From assembly GCA_965262585.1 (NCBI GenBank), contig OZ253546.1, forward strand, positions 620,001-684,000: 64,000 nucleotides of DNA, in the 5' to 3' direction. The notes beneath the pieces were generated by a model. It saw nothing but the letters and a program-made list of their open reading frames with translations, was not told where the DNA came from and ran no database searches. This document shows, in pieces, positions 46,232-54,874 of the stretch (positions are counted from its first letter, which is position 1; every line of letters begins with the position of its first letter). Position numbers and translations under genes: made by a program. This DNA comes from JAHRAW01 sp965262585. GTDB lineage: Bacteria; Pseudomonadota; Gammaproteobacteria; Arenicellales; Poriferihabitantaceae.

Positions 46232-47332
46232 CTATTTGACGGCGGCCTCTTCCACTTCTTCCGCTTTTTCCACTTTTTCCGCCTTTTTCGCTTTTTCAGC
46301 CACCGGTTCTTCGACTACCGCCGCCGGTGCTCCGCCAGTTTCGCCAATGCCGTTTTGTTCGCGCACTTTCGCTTCGATAGCGATGGCGATGTCGCTGTTC
46401 TCCTTGAGAAATTCCCGCACCTTGTCGCGGCCCTGACCGATTCGGTCGGAGCCGTAACTGTACCATGCGCCGGATTTCTCGACCACGCCGAGTTCGATGC
46501 CGAGGTCGATCAACTCGCCTTCCTTGGATATGCCTTCGTTATAGAGAATGTCAAATTCGGCTTTCCGAAACGGCGGCGCAATTTTGTTTTTGACGACCTT
46601 GACGCGGGTCTGGTTACCGAGAACTTCATCGCCCTTCTTGATGGCGCCGATACGCCGAATATCCAGCCGTACCGATGCATAAAACTTGAGCGCATTGCCG
46701 CCGGTGGTGGTCTCCGGGCTGCCAAACATCACGCCGATTTTCATCCGAATCTGGTTGATGAAAATGACCATGGTGTTGGAACGCTTGATGTTGGCGGTCA
46801 ACTTGCGCAACGCCTGGGACATCAGGCGTGCATGCAGCCCCATGTGGGAATCGCCCATATCGCCCTCGATCTCCGCCTTGGGTGTGAGCGCGGCCACGGA
46901 ATCCACCACCACCACATCCACCGCCGCCGAGCGCACCAGCATATCGGTAATTTCCAGAGCCTGCTCGCCGGTGTCGGGCTGGGAAACCAGCAAGTCTTCG
47001 ATGTTGACCCCGAGCCGGGCGGCGTAACTGGGGTCCAGAGCGTGTTCGGCGTCGATGAAAGCGGCGGTGCCGCCCTGCTTTTGTGCCTGGGCGATTACCG
47101 ACAGAGTAAGGGTGGTTTTACCGGATGATTCCGGCCCATATATTTCGATGACCCGGCCACGCGGCAACCCGCCGATACCGAGGGCGATGTCCAGCCCCAG
47201 GGATCCGGTGGAATAGTATCCGATGTCATGAGAAGTTTGCGCATCGCCCAGCCGCATTACCGATCCCTTGCCGAATTGCCGGTCGATTTGCCCGAGCGCC
47301 GCATCGAGCGCTTTTCGTTTGTTGTCGTCCAT
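46232..47332 (-). CDS. recA: Recombinase RecA
   Basis: Strand-exchange ATPase of homologous recombination and co-protease for LexA. The 366-residue protein has Walker A GPESSGKTTL (about residue 66), VVVVDSVAALTPKAEIEGD as Walker B region and FINQIRMKIGVMFG as L2 region. The C-terminal tail is low complexity, made of Glu, Lys and Ala (EKAKKAEKVEKAEEVEEA). ATG 47332 is preceded by AGGA at about 9 nt. Confidence 0.97.
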   Translation of the reverse strand: MDDNKRKALDAALGQIDRQFGKGSVMRLGDAQTSHDIGYYSTGSLGLDIALGIGGLPRGRVIEIYGPESSGKTTLTLSVIAQAQKQGGTAAFIDAEHALDPSYAARLGVNIEDLLVSQPDTGEQALEITDMLVRSAAVDVVVVDSVAALTPKAEIEGDMGDSHMGLHARLMSQALRKLTANIKRSNTMVIFINQIRMKIGVMFGSPETTTGGNALKFYASVRLDIRRIGAIKKGDEVLGNQTRVKVVKNKIAPPFRKAEFDILYNEGISKEGELIDLGIELGVVEKSGAWYSYGSDRIGQGRDKVREFLKENSDIAIAIEAKVREQNGIGETGGAPAAVVEEPVAEKAKKAEKVEKAEEVEEAAVK

Positions 47333-47536
47333 TTTATTAATTTCCTGTAGTCAGTGGTTGAAGTGAATGAATCGTTCCATTACGCATTGTTCCTTCACGC
47401 CCCGAAATTATCCCATATTAAAGGCCCGCGCGGCTACATTTTACCGAATTATGATGAAATTAATCGGTGCTTGTATGCATCCCTCACCCCAGCCATCTCC
47501 CAGAGGGAACCATCGCGACCTGTCCGGAACGGTCAA
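47333..47536 (-). promoter_or_regulatory. recA upstream region without a recognisable LexA box
   Basis: The region is AT-rich. On the minus strand GGATAAT is a possible -10 about 100 nt upstream of the ATG, with no good -35. I looked for the gammaproteobacterial LexA pattern CTGT-N8-ACAG and found no CTGT at all in this stretch. nnr ends at the far side. Confidence 0.4.
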
Positions 47537-49015
47537 TCACCGTGTTACAACCCCCTCGAGGTCGCAGATGATTGGTGTCAAATAATGAATGACATCCCGC
47601 GCCAGCAAACTCCTTTCGCCGGTATTTTTCACTGCCGCATCGGCGGCGCTGCTGTGTAGCCACACTCCGGCGGTGGCGGCGGTGGCGATGGGCAGGCCCT
47701 GTCCCAGCAGCGAGCCGATGATGCCTGACAGCACGTCTCCCATACCGGCGGTGGCCATGCCCGGATTTCCTTTGTCGCACAGGAACATCGCGCCGTCGGC
47801 ACAGGCCACCAGCGTCCCCGCGCCCTTGAGTACGCACACGCCGCCGAACTTGGCGGCGATTTCACGCGCCGCCGTGGGGCGGTCGGCTTGAACTTCGGCG
47901 GTGGTGCATTGCAATAATCCGGCCGCTTCGCCGGGGTGGGGCGTGAGTATCCAGTCGCAACGATGCGGGGGCGGCTCGGACTGCGCCAGTTGATTGAGGC
48001 CGTCGGCGTCCACGACCAGACGCCGTTGCGTGTCAATGAAGCGGGCGAACACTTGCTCGCTCCACCGCGAACGGCCGAGGCCGGGGCCCAGCACCACCGC
48101 ATCGGCCCGGGCGATGTCTTGCGGGGAAAGTTGCAGGGCTTCGGCGCTCATCAGTTCCGGGCGGTGCAGCGCGGCAAGGTCGAGATGCGCCCCGCCACCG
48201 GTCACGGTCACCAACCCGCTACCGCAACGCAGCGCGGCTTCCCCGGCAAGCAACACCGCTCCCAGCATGCCGGTGTCGCCGCCCACTATGAGGATGCGTC
48301 CGGCGTCGCCTTTGTGCATTTCGCGGGCGCGTTTTGCCAGCAACGGACGTTGGATGATGCGCGCCACCGGCTCCACCGCGCGCCGCGCTTCGGCGGGAAT
48401 GCCGAGGTCTTCCAAAACGATCTCACCGGCGTGACTGCGTCCGTGGCCGGTTAGCAATCCGAGTTTGAGGCCGATGAAGGTGATGGTGGTGTCCGCCTTG
48501 ACGCATGGCGCGAAGGCAAATCCGGTGTCGCTGTGCAATCCGGACGGCATGTCGAGTGCCACCACCGGGCAACGCGCCTCGTTCATGCGCCGGATTAATT
48601 CGCCGCCGACACCTTCGGGGGCGCGGGTTAGTCCTATGCCAAACAATGCGTCCACCACCAAATCGGCGGCGGCGAAAAGCGCGTGTCCGTCTTCGCTTAC
48701 CACGCCGCCGTCTTCTCGATACGCTTGCGCTGCCGTGACGGCGTCGTCCGTGTCGGGGGCGGCGGCGGCAAGCACGGTCACGGGAACGCCGATGCGGTGC
48801 GCGCACCGTGCCACCACATAACCGTCGCCGCCATTGTTGCCCGCGCCGCACACCACCAGCAGATGATTGATGCGGCTGTAGCGGGTCATGATTTGTTGGA
48901 ACGCAGATTCCCCGGCACGGCGCATCAGAACCATGCCGGGTATGCCGTGTTGCTCGATGACGGCGCGGTCGATTGCTCGAACCTCACGCGCTTGATAAAT
49001 TTCTTCGGGGAGCAT
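47537..49015 (-). CDS. nnr: Bifunctional NAD(P)H-hydrate epimerase / ADP-dependent dehydratase
   Basis: Repairs hydrated NAD(P)H. The N-terminal half is the YjeF epimerase domain (VVCGAGNNGGDGYVVAR, VDALFGIGLTR, DMPSGLHSDTG). The C-terminal half is the kinase-like dehydratase domain (RILIVGGDTGMLGAVLLAG, VLGPGLGRS, LTPHPGEAAGLL, GNPGMATAGMGDVLSGII). The length of 492 residues is normal. Its usual partner tsaE does not follow. queG, often a neighbour, is 1.1 kb away on the opposite strand. Confidence 0.95.
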   Translation of the reverse strand: MLPEEIYQAREVRAIDRAVIEQHGIPGMVLMRRAGESAFQQIMTRYSRINHLLVVCGAGNNGGDGYVVARCAHRIGVPVTVLAAAAPDTDDAVTAAQAYREDGGVVSEDGHALFAAADLVVDALFGIGLTRAPEGVGGELIRRMNEARCPVVALDMPSGLHSDTGFAFAPCVKADTTITFIGLKLGLLTGHGRSHAGEIVLEDLGIPAEARRAVEPVARIIQRPLLAKRAREMHKGDAGRILIVGGDTGMLGAVLLAGEAALRCGSGLVTVTGGGAHLDLAALHRPELMSAEALQLSPQDIARADAVVLGPGLGRSRWSEQVFARFIDTQRRLVVDADGLNQLAQSEPPPHRCDWILTPHPGEAAGLLQCTTAEVQADRPTAAREIAAKFGGVCVLKGAGTLVACADGAMFLCDKGNPGMATAGMGDVLSGIIGSLLGQGLPIATAATAGVWLHSSAADAAVKNTGERSLLARDVIHYLTPIICDLEGVVTR

Positions 49016-49108
49016 GGTTACGGCATCCGCCCGGCAGACTTGTTAACAATACCGGCGAGTAAGGTCGCTGAAATGTCGATGGCGAGTTATGAGTGGATTG
49101 CGGACGAG

Positions 49109-49933
49109 TTATAGAAGAGCATCGCGCAAAAACCCAAGTGTTCGCTCCCATGCCAGTGCCGCATTCGGTTCATCGTAGCGGGAACTGGTGGGGTTGGCGA
49201 AAGCATGATCGGCGTCATACCAATTAACGCTTAGGCTGTCGTCCTTGCCAACTTGCTTCATCGCGTTTGCAAACCCGCCGACCATTTGCTCGTTGATCCA
49301 ATCGTCCCGAGTGGCGAAATGCCCAAGCACCGGCCCGGCAAGCAACCGCAACTTGTCGGCGTCCACTTTAACATTGCCGTAGTAAATCACCGTCGCATCC
49401 ACCGGCGTCGCAAGCGAAGCGTTGAGCGACCAGCCGCCGCCGAAACACCAGCCGATGGTGGCAACCTTGCCGTTACTTCGAGGATGGGTTTTGAGCCAGT
49501 CGATCCAATTTACCAGCGTGTCGGTAGCCACTTCCGGGTTCACCTCTTGCATCATCGCCCGCGCGCTTTCCGGATCGGTGACCGGGGGCTTGGCGTATAA
49601 ATCAACCGCCAACGCCACATAACCGAGGTTGGCAAATTCCACCGCCATAGATTTAATCTGGTCGTTCAGCCCCCACCATTCGTGAATCAGCAGAATCGTC
49701 GGCGCTCGGTCGGCATCGGGCAACGCCAGCGCCGCCGATACCGGATGGCCGCCGGAGCGGTTGGTGGAAACGGTTTCGGTGCGATTGGCGGCAGCCCGAC
49801 TCAACTGCGGAATGGCAAGCACAGTAGATAGAGGCAAACTCGCAAGGCCCGCCAAAAACCGCCGCCGCTGCTTGGACGACACCTGAATTTCGGGAAGTTC
49901 CGGATGCTCGCCGCAATTGGTTGTGTTACACAT
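49109..49933 (-). CDS. Dienelactone hydrolase family protein, probably exported by Tat
   Basis: This alpha/beta hydrolase has the triad residues in family positions: Cys in IGWCFGGGWSL, Asp in FATRDDWINEQ and His in YDADHAFANPTS. The N-terminus has a twin-arginine motif (SKQRRRFLAG) followed by a hydrophobic segment, so a periplasmic location is likely. I chose ATG 49933 because GAGG stands 8 nt before it; ATG 49939 is too close to that site. The length is then 274 residues. The natural substrate is unknown. The gene is divergent from queG. Confidence 0.85.
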   Translation of the reverse strand: MCNTTNCGEHPELPEIQVSSKQRRRFLAGLASLPLSTVLAIPQLSRAAANRTETVSTNRSGGHPVSAALALPDADRAPTILLIHEWWGLNDQIKSMAVEFANLGYVALAVDLYAKPPVTDPESARAMMQEVNPEVATDTLVNWIDWLKTHPRSNGKVATIGWCFGGGWSLNASLATPVDATVIYYGNVKVDADKLRLLAGPVLGHFATRDDWINEQMVGGFANAMKQVGKDDSLSVNWYDADHAFANPTSSRYDEPNAALAWERTLGFLRDALL

Positions 49934-50101
49934 ATTCATCGCCTCGATTGTTGTCTGTGCCAATCATAAAGAAAACCGCGCCCTGGGACAAATTGCCGAA
50001 TGTCGAGAATAATGCACCGCAAACAACACTCGGTGCCACCTCGGGGCTATACTGCCAATCCATCTTTGACCTGACTGATGACGGTTCGGCGATAATTTTC
50101 C

Positions 50102-51166
50102 ATGCCCGACAGTTCACAAAATCTTGCCACGCTCGGCGAGTTGATTAAATCCTGGGGTATGCAATTGGGGTTCGCCCATACCGCGATCAGCGATGTCGAT
50201 TTGAGTGCGGTCGAACAACAACTCGCGGATTGGCTGGCGCAAAATTTTCACGGCGAGATGGCGTATATGTCGCGCCACGGCAGCAAGCGCACCCGGCCCG
50301 ATGAACTGGTGGCGGGAACCGTCAGGGTGATTACGGTGCGCATGGATTACCTACCGCAATCCATGGACGCCGCGTGCGATGCGTTGTCCAACCCGGCACT
50401 TGGATATATCGCCCGCTACGCACTTGGGCGCGACTATCACAAAGTAATGCGTCGCAAATTACAAAAACTGGCGGAGCGAATCAGCGCCGAAGTCGGGCCG
50501 TTCGGTTATCGCGCCTTATGCGACAGCGCGCCGGTCATGGAAAAAGCACTCGCACAAAAATCCGGCCACGGCTGGGTCGGCAAACACACCAACATCCTCA
50601 ACCGCGAAAGCGGCTCGTGGTTTTTTCTCGGCGAGTTGTATACCGACCTACCACTGCCACCGGACGCACCGGTCGACGCCCATTGCGGAACCTGCACCGC
50701 ATGCATCGACATCTGCCCGACCGCCGCGATAATCGCCCCCTATCAACTCGACGCGCGCCGCTGCATTTCCTACCTGACCATAGAATTGCACGGCACCATC
50801 CCCGAACCGTTTCGAAAAGCCATCGGCAACCGCATCTTCGGCTGCGACGACTGCCAGTTAGTATGCCCGTGGAACCGCTACGCCAAAATCAGCGCACAAC
50901 CCGACTTCGCCATTCGCCACCGACTGGACGCAACTTCCCTAGTCGAGTTATTTCAATGGAACGAACAAGATTTCAATCGTTACACCGAAGGCTCCGCAAT
51001 TCGCCGCATCGGCCACCAAAGATGGCTACGAAACACCGCCATCGCCCTCGGCAACGCACCCACAAACGAAGCGGTAGTCACGGCATTACAAAACCGACTC
51101 GATCATCCTTCAGAGATGGTGCGTGAACATGTGGAGTGGGCGTTGCGGGAGCATGCGAAAGTATAG
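50102..51166 (+). CDS. queG: Epoxyqueuosine reductase QueG
   Basis: Last step of queuosine synthesis in tRNA: cobalamin-dependent reduction of epoxyqueuosine. The 354-residue protein has an N-terminal cobalamin-binding part (DYLPQSMDAACDALSNPALG, YARYALGRDYHKVMRRKL read as IARYALGRDYHKVMR). Two [4Fe-4S] sites (CGTCTACIDICPTAAI and CDDCQLVCPWNRYAK) and a HEAT-like C-terminal end follow. The last 33 bases of the gene are repeated at 51579-51611 as part of a local duplication. Confidence 0.95.
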   Translation: MPDSSQNLATLGELIKSWGMQLGFAHTAISDVDLSAVEQQLADWLAQNFHGEMAYMSRHGSKRTRPDELVAGTVRVITVRMDYLPQSMDAACDALSNPALGYIARYALGRDYHKVMRRKLQKLAERISAEVGPFGYRALCDSAPVMEKALAQKSGHGWVGKHTNILNRESGSWFFLGELYTDLPLPPDAPVDAHCGTCTACIDICPTAAIIAPYQLDARRCISYLTIELHGTIPEPFRKAIGNRIFGCDDCQLVCPWNRYAKISAQPDFAIRHRLDATSLVELFQWNEQDFNRYTEGSAIRRIGHQRWLRNTAIALGNAPTNEAVVTALQNRLDHPSEMVREHVEWALREHAKV

Positions 51167-51325
51167 AAATAATAAAAATGAAAGGGCAAGTGCGACTTGT
51201 TATTATAAGGAGCGGCTTACGCCGCTTTGGACAGGCACGGGGGCCTGTCCCTACGAAGTCGGAAAGGACAAAACCTATCCATGCCTCAATATCATCCATA
51301 GTGCCATAGGTAGTGGGCGCATACT

Positions 51326-51430
51326 TTGTGGTATGCTTGTCTTCCCCCTCACTCACAAACAGAGGCAATCATGACAACCAATGACACCAAACCCCTTAAA
51401 ATTCATGTGGGAATAACCGGCGGTGTTCGA
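51326..51430 (+). repeat. Left copy of a duplicated leader-plus-gene segment
   Basis: The stretch around the first small ORF (TTGTGGTATGCTTGTCTTCC through the first 20 codons) recurs at an offset of 346 bp, at about 51672-51776, with few differences. Upstream, 51167-51325 contains a family C repeat at about 51229-51255 and no gene. Confidence 0.75.
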
Positions 51431-51559
51431 GTCGATGCAGATAATTTTTTTAATCAAGAGAATGTAAAAGAACGACTGAAAAAAATGGAAGAAATTGATA
51501 TTGTCGGAAAGAAATTGGACGATAAAACCTTATTCCCAAAAACGCCGGAAAAATTATGA
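51371..51559 (+). CDS. Small unknown protein, paralogue 1
   Basis: The 62-residue hydrophilic protein begins MTTNDTKPLKIHVG, followed by GGVRVDADNFFNQENVKERL, KKMEEIDIVGK and a short basic end. No signal peptide, membrane span or cysteine is present. It is about half identical to the second copy at 51717-51911. The conserved parts are the first 14 residues, a G-GV-VDA segment, VKER and the DI.GK motif. AGAGG precedes the ATG by about 7 nt. The family is not recognised. The AT-rich composition suggests accessory DNA. Confidence 0.55.
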   Translation: MTTNDTKPLKIHVGITGGVRVDADNFFNQENVKERLKKMEEIDIVGKKLDDKTLFPKTPEKL

Positions 51560-51578
51560 GTAGATGTCTTTAATAACA

Positions 51579-51611
51579 GTGGAGTGGGCGTTACGGGAGC
51601 ATGAAAAAGTA
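51579..51611 (+). pseudogene. Duplicated fragment of the queG 3' end
   Basis: 30 of 33 bases match 51131-51163, the last codons of queG (GTGGAGTGGGCGTT and on). The reading frame is not attached to anything, so it is a remnant marking the left end of the duplicated segment. Confidence 0.8.
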
Positions 51612-51716
51612 AAAAGTGGTAAAAAATCAAATGGTTGATGCAAATTTGAGCGTCTCACAGCGGATTGTTATTTGTGGTATGCTTGTCTTCCCTCTCACCC
51701 ACCAACAGAGGCAATC

Positions 51717-51911
51717 ATGACAACCAATGACACCAAACCCCCTAAAATTCATGTGGGGAAAATGGGTGGTGTTCAAGTCGACGCCAAAGAGTTTCTTAAT
51801 CGCCCCGGAGTAAAAGAACGAATAGAAGAGGTCAAAAAATTGGATATAGCAGGGAAAACACTGGTTGGTAATCGACTTATTTCGTCTGCTAAAAAATCAC
51901 AAGCCGCTTGA
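51717..51911 (+). CDS. Small unknown protein, paralogue 2
   Basis: The 64-residue protein begins MTTNDTKPPKIHVGKMGGVQ and continues VDAKEFLNRPGVKERIEEV, KKLDIAGKTLVG with a Ser/Lys/Ala end. The leader and first codons are nearly identical to paralogue 1, while the second half has diverged. Divergence concentrated in the 3' half suggests both copies are translated and selected. The stop is 3 nt before the next gene, a membrane protein, so these two probably form an operon. Function unknown. Confidence 0.55.
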   Translation: MTTNDTKPPKIHVGKMGGVQVDAKEFLNRPGVKERIEEVKKLDIAGKTLVGNRLISSAKKSQAA

Positions 51912-51914
51912 ACG

Positions 51915-52586
51915 ATGTATGCATTAACAAATGGACTTGTGTTGGGGACGATATCTGTACTGGCGTGCGGGTATATTATCCATGATGCGCCAATCTGTCG
52001 TTGGGGCTGGTCCAGGTCCACTGGCTATGTTCTATATTTTCGCATTGTTGTAGTTGGCCTTCTTTTGACGCTCCTTCTGGCGGCATTGTTACATATGCCG
52101 TACTTGCGCGGTCGTACATTATTTGGTTTGTGGTTGCACCCTGATCATGCGCCAGTTTTGGCCTTTGTTGGTGCGATCGCTCTTCGAGGATTTGTCGAAA
52201 TAATGATTTGGCTTTATAGCAAAAAATATCCGAAGTTCAGATATAAACAGGACTTAAAAAATCTTAATGACAACGGGTTGAATAAAATCATCTATGAAAA
52301 GGCACATGACGAAAAAATGATTATGATTACATTGGAAAGCAACAAAGTGTACGCAGGTTTGCCTATTGATGCTCCCGGCAAAGAAGACAACAAGTGGCTC
52401 CGTCTTGTTCCACTATGGAGTGGTTACCGAGACGATCAATCCACAATTCATGCCCAGATAGACTATTCATCAGTTTTTGATGTACCACCAACCGAGCGAG
52501 AACCGATGCTACTCTCAGTAGAAAAAATCGTCACCGTGCAACCTTTTGACGCGAAAATTTTCAAGGAATTTAATCCGAAAAACTAG
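51915..52586 (+). CDS. Unknown membrane protein with cytoplasmic C-terminal domain
   Basis: The 223-residue protein has three predicted membrane spans: LVLGTISVLACGYII, FRIVVVGLLLTLLLAALLH and APVLAFVGAIALRGFVEIMI. A soluble, beta-rich part of about 110 residues follows, containing MIMITLESNKVYAGLPI, KWLRLVPLWSGYRDD and EKIVTVQPFDAKIFKEF. The small beta segment ITLESNKVYAGLP looks like an SH3/Sm-like barrel, but I do not recognise the family. It is preceded by paralogue 2 at 3 nt. AT-rich, like the two small genes upstream. Confidence 0.6.
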   Translation: MYALTNGLVLGTISVLACGYIIHDAPICRWGWSRSTGYVLYFRIVVVGLLLTLLLAALLHMPYLRGRTLFGLWLHPDHAPVLAFVGAIALRGFVEIMIWLYSKKYPKFRYKQDLKNLNDNGLNKIIYEKAHDEKMIMITLESNKVYAGLPIDAPGKEDNKWLRLVPLWSGYRDDQSTIHAQIDYSSVFDVPPTEREPMLLSVEKIVTVQPFDAKIFKEFNPKN

Positions 52587-52678
52587 TCGCTTTATTTCGC
52601 ATCCGCAAGTTTTTTCCACAACAACAACTCATCAATCTCCCCATCAGCCAACTGGTTTCGGTTGTGGTTGGTAACCAT

Positions 52679-53128
52679 CTACAATTTTTCCGTGAACCCT
52701 GCTCGTCGGTACCACTCTTTGGCTTTTTTGGGGTCTTTTTCTATGCCGTTTCCTTGTTCGTACATCATGGCGAGGGTGGTTTGGGAGCCGGCTAGGCCGT
52801 GGGTGGCGGCTTGTTCGAACCAGTGGACTGCTTTTTTGCCGTTTTTGCCGATGCAGTCGCCGTGTAAATACATGAAGCCGAGGCCGTGTTGGGCAAGGGC
52901 GAAGTTTTGATTGGCGGCGGCGCACATCCATTTCATCGCTAGTAATTCACTGCGCACCATGCCGAGTCCGTTTTGGTACATGATCGCCAAACGGTATTGC
53001 GCATCGGGCAATCCTTGCTCGGCGAGGGGCGCAAGCAACGCCATCGCCTGTTTGAAATTTTTTGCTTCGAAGGCGGCGATACCGCTTGCCATTTCAACGC
53101 CTGCTGAAATTTGTTGGTCGTCCGGCAT
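52679..53128 (-). CDS. Sel1-repeat (TPR-like) protein at the end of the dsr operon
   Basis: The 149-residue protein has three Sel1-like repeats: DAQYRLAIMYQNGLGM, AQHGLGFMYLHGDCIGKNG and SQTTLAMMYEQGNGIEKD, each followed by A..W...AA. Such repeats mediate protein-protein contacts. The ATG overlaps the dsrR stop (TAATG), so it is co-translated with dsrR. In Allochromatium dsrS, an unrelated larger protein, stands at this place. There is no signal peptide, so it is cytoplasmic. Any role in sulfur oxidation is inferred from position only. Confidence 0.8.
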   Translation of the reverse strand: MPDDQQISAGVEMASGIAAFEAKNFKQAMALLAPLAEQGLPDAQYRLAIMYQNGLGMVRSELLAMKWMCAAANQNFALAQHGLGFMYLHGDCIGKNGKKAVHWFEQAATHGLAGSQTTLAMMYEQGNGIEKDPKKAKEWYRRAGFTEKL

Positions 53129-53442
53129 TATGATTTCTCTTTTGGTGGGATGTATGCGGGGTCGTTAGGGTTCATAAAAATATACCGAAAGTCGCCTGCT
53201 TCGAGTTCAACATAATCGAGGGTTGCGCCGCGCAGAAACTCGGCGCTCGATGGCGCGACTATGACATTGACGCCGTTCGATAGCGTGTGGATGTCGTGTT
53301 TTTGGGGCGGATCAAATCCCAGGGCGTAGTCGAACGAGCCGTCCGTCATTCGCTTGGCGGCGAGGCGCAACGACAAACCGGCATCGGCTTGCGCCAGGGA
53401 CTCGGTCACTTTTTCAGCGGCTTTTGGGGTTACGGTAATCAT
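53128..53442 (-). CDS. dsrR: DsrR, IscA-like protein without cluster-binding cysteines
   Basis: The 104-residue A-type scaffold fold is seen in ITVTPKAAEKVTESL, LSLRLAAKR, DYALGFDPPQ and a C-terminal NPNDPAYIP. The three cysteines that bind Fe-S clusters in IscA are absent; the protein has no Cys. That, with its place after dsrN, is diagnostic for DsrR. In Allochromatium DsrR affects expression of the dsr genes. Overlaps dsrN by 4 nt and the Sel1 gene by 1 nt. Confidence 0.85.
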   Translation of the reverse strand: MITVTPKAAEKVTESLAQADAGLSLRLAAKRMTDGSFDYALGFDPPQKHDIHTLSNGVNVIVAPSSAEFLRGATLDYVELEAGDFRYIFMNPNDPAYIPPKEKS

Positions 53443-54869
53443 GCGGCAATCTCCGGTGCGTGCGCATTTGGTGCGTGTTTGGCGGTTTTGTGTGCGCGCA
53501 CAAATTCGACAAAGCGCGCCACCCAGGGGTTATCTTCGGTGTTTCTAAAATGTGAATAGTTGGCGAGTGTATTTCGGTACACCAAGCCGTCAAATTTGCC
53601 GTCAATTCCATCGCCTCGTTTCACGCGGTACGCGAATCTCGAGTCGGGCGGCAATCCGATAATTTTTGAGTAATGAAATTCGTGTGCGTGGATGGTTGCT
53701 CCGTTTCCTGTTCCGTTTCCCTGCCACAACCCGGCGCCGGTTTCTTCAAGCACAACATAGCCGCGTCCGGCGGGTCGCTCGTTCATCTCAACCCGCCCGG
53801 CGATCGCACCCGCCATTGGATAGGTGGCGTCCGACCACGACAAACTCTGCGCCAGATACATCAACCCGCCGCATTCGGCATAAACCGGCTTGCCGCGTTC
53901 GACAAAGCGTTTGACCTCGGCGCGCATGGAATGATTGTTCGACAATGCTTCGGCATGCACTTCGGGAAATCCGCCGCCGACAAAAAGCGCATCGACATCG
54001 GGCAATGCGCGGTCGTTGATGGTATCGAACGGAATTAGTTGCGCACCGTGCGCGGCGAATGCGCGCAAGTCATCGGCATAATAAAAACCGAAAGCGGCAT
54101 CACGGGCGATGCCGATTTTTATTGGTTCGGGTTGGGCCGCTGTTGGCTGCAAAATCGGCGGCGGTAAATTCGGCAATGCTAGCGGCGCGGCTTGTTCGGC
54201 GATCATTTTAATCGCATCGACATCGACTTGCGCGGCTACTGCGGCGGCGATATTGCGCACGATGGCGGCGGCTTCGGCGGTGTCGGCGCATGTGGCGAGG
54301 CCGAGATGGCGTTGCGCGATTTGCAATTCGCGGTTGAAATGCAACGCACCGACAACCGCGAGGTCGGTGTAGCGTTCAAGCGCGGCGCGAAGTTTTGACT
54401 CGTGGCGCGCGCCGCCGACATTGTTCAGAATTACGCCGGCGATCCGCACTTCGCGGTCGAACGCTTGATAGCCCAGCACCAGCGGCGCGACTCCACGGGT
54501 CATGCCGCTTGCGTCCAGCACTAATACAACCGGCGCGTCCAGCAATTTTGCGAGCGCGGCGTTGCTGTCGCCGCCTTCCGGGTCGAGGCCGTCGTACAAA
54601 CCTTTGTTGCCTTCGATTACGGCGAGGTCGCCGGTGTGCGCGTGGCGATGGTAAGCGGTGCGGATTTCGGGTTCGCGCATGGTGTTAAAATCGAGGTTGA
54701 TGCAAGGGCTATCGGCGGCGCGGCTCAACCACATTGGATCGATGTAGTCGGGGCCTTTTTTGAATGGCCGCACTTGCAGACCGCGTTGCTTGAATGCGGC
54801 GCATAAACCAAGCGCGACGGTAGTCTTGCCGGAAGACTTGCGAGTCGCGGAAATAAAAAGTCGGGGCAT
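53439..54869 (-). CDS. dsrN: DsrN, siroheme amidase (CbiA-like)
   Basis: Glutamine-dependent amidase that makes siroamide, the cofactor of reverse-type DsrAB. The protein has the P-loop ATRKSSGKTTVALGL at the start and FKKGPDYIDPMWLS after it. A C-terminal class I glutaminase domain carries the nucleophile in YAECGGLMYLAQ. I chose ATG 54869 (MPRLFISATRKS), 5 nt after the dsrP stop, giving 476 residues. The longer frame overlaps dsrP. By sequence alone it could be cobyrinate a,c-diamide synthase; the dsr context decides. Confidence 0.9.
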   Translation of the reverse strand: MPRLFISATRKSSGKTTVALGLCAAFKQRGLQVRPFKKGPDYIDPMWLSRAADSPCINLDFNTMREPEIRTAYHRHAHTGDLAVIEGNKGLYDGLDPEGGDSNAALAKLLDAPVVLVLDASGMTRGVAPLVLGYQAFDREVRIAGVILNNVGGARHESKLRAALERYTDLAVVGALHFNRELQIAQRHLGLATCADTAEAAAIVRNIAAAVAAQVDVDAIKMIAEQAAPLALPNLPPPILQPTAAQPEPIKIGIARDAAFGFYYADDLRAFAAHGAQLIPFDTINDRALPDVDALFVGGGFPEVHAEALSNNHSMRAEVKRFVERGKPVYAECGGLMYLAQSLSWSDATYPMAGAIAGRVEMNERPAGRGYVVLEETGAGLWQGNGTGNGATIHAHEFHYSKIIGLPPDSRFAYRVKRGDGIDGKFDGLVYRNTLANYSHFRNTEDNPWVARFVEFVRAHKTAKHAPNAHAPEIAA

Positions 54870-54874
54870 GGCGG

